NCBI GenBank assembly: GCA_023053575.1
Contig: JAKZAP010000018.1
Span: forward strand, 13,544,202-13,608,201
Direction: 5' to 3'
DNA from: Branchinecta lynchi
Lineage: Eukaryota; Arthropoda; Branchiopoda; Anostraca; Branchinectidae
Length of the DNA: 64,000 nt
The number at the start of each line of letters is the position of its first letter. The first letter of the stretch is position 1. A program made the position numbers and the translations under genes. Below, one piece after another: positions 63,010 to 64,000 of this stretch. A model generated the notes under the pieces. That model searched no databases, was not told the origin of the DNA, and saw only the letters and a list, made by a program, of their open reading frames with translations.

Positions 63010-64000
63010 AAAACAAGAGCTGAAAGCTCATATGACACTTGTAAGAACAGTTAGTATGTTTTTCTGATGCGGCTTGCAGTTTTCAAGGCTGGATCTCTCT
63101 CCCGATATTCATTTCATCAGAAAATGGGCTTGATCTAGTAAATCCGAAATGGTTTTACCACTCATTGACAACTGTTTCTTCCTCCAACGATGACCGGATC
63201 GGGGGAGGGACTATTTTTAAGCCAATCTGACAGAGTGCCTGACATGCCTGCAAAGTTTCACGATCATAGCACATCTAGAAGTACCCTAACTCGGGATCAT
63301 CGAAATTGCGGAAAAAACCCTCCAGCTCCCCCCACTGTGACACGATCCGGTCCTGTTTTGTCAATAATGTATCTACGGCTTATGCTTCTTCTTCTCTCCA
63401 AGTCGCATTCCGATCTCTCAACTCTAAGCGTTTCACGGATTTCCGGCACCCCCCCCCCCCCCCCCCCCCCCCCCTCCAGCTCCCCCCGGAAGTTATCGGA
63501 TCCGTTCCAGAATTGAAATTGATCATCTGAGACACTTGTTCTTCACACTTGACAAGTTTCAGGCACGTCTCGTCACCCGTTCCAGAGTTATACATGTCAC
63601 TAGAATCCGGATTCCTCATCCTTCCACTACCCCCATGACCATCGGATCAGGAAAGGAACTGTTTTCAAGTCGACATGGGAGAGTACCTAATATGTCTGCC
63701 GAGATTCATGGTCCTAGTACATGTGGAACATTTATTCAAACAATGTTTACACGGATACGTCAGCTCTGATTTTTCATCAGCGATATTTCGGCCCTTCTTG
63801 GCAAGGGTCCTCGTCAGGCTATACATGTGGAAGTACCATAACTCGTGATCACCGGAAATCCGGGAAAACGCCGTCCAACCCCCTCTACTGTAACACGATC
63901 CGGTCTTGTTTTGGCAACAAAGTATCTAGGGTTAATGCTTGTTCTTCCCTTCAAGTTCCATCCCGATCCCTCGACCCTAAGCATTTCACGAGATTTCCGT
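63010..64000 (-). mobile_element. Repeat family B, inverted copy running off the window
   Basis: It begins aaaacaagagctgaaagctcatatgacacttg, the reverse complement of the family 3' end. Reversed units follow ('ccactgtgacacgatccggtcc', 'cctaactcgggatcat') with a C run of about 25 at 63449-63473. At 63755-63822 a piece of the 'cggcccttcttgg' family interrupts it. It continues past base 64000. Confidence 0.7.

Overview
The window looks like nuclear DNA of an invertebrate animal, probably marine, with a large repeat-rich genome. The evidence is a trypsin-like serine protease gene split into small exons whose splice phases agree across introns of 2 to 9 kb. Between and around those exons lie non-LTR retrotransposons, a DIRS-like tyrosine-recombinase retroelement, foldback elements, two large non-autonomous repeat families and a complete Maverick/Polinton. 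There are no bacterial operons, rRNA genes or CRISPR arrays. I cannot name the species.

Layout. 1-1080: 3' part of a dead LINE reverse transcriptase (minus strand). 1081-8605: intergenic DNA with inverted repeats, a foldback element with target-site duplication (4147-4878) and a copy of repeat family A (5634-7066). 8612-21942: a 13.3-kb Polinton with 614-bp terminal inverted repeats (TIRs) that differ at one base, flanked by a 6-bp ATGGTG duplication. 22446-44913: five exons of a plus-strand serine protease. Its second intron contains the DIRS-like element (25227-29867) and a copy of family B carrying nested LINE and minisatellite DNA. The exon carrying the catalytic serine is not in the window. 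44914-64000: family A and B copies, a LINE reverse transcriptase split by a second foldback element (51237-52185), a 2.1-kb array of 20-bp palindromes (56970-59105), and a possible first coding exon of an unknown minus-strand gene (61507-61980).

The Polinton is the main system. It encodes a protein-primed DNA polymerase B, packaging ATPase, adenovirus-type cysteine protease, retroviral-type integrase, zinc-ribbon protein, double jelly-roll major capsid protein, minor capsid protein, and several virion-like or unknown proteins. A small gene lies inside the TIR and is therefore present twice. Together these cover self-replication, integration and particle formation. Three features stand out. 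All twelve ATG starts lie in the hexamer TAAATG, like the late initiator of poxviruses. The zinc-ribbon/integrase pair and the virion-like-protein/protease pair each overlap in the -1 frame at a textbook slippery heptamer, and neither downstream frame has its own TAAATG start. A 13-copy 21-bp array sits between polymerase and ATPase. The capsid gene and one other gene also carry -1 shifts but have no slippery site, so decay or base-calling error must be separated from programmed frameshifting.
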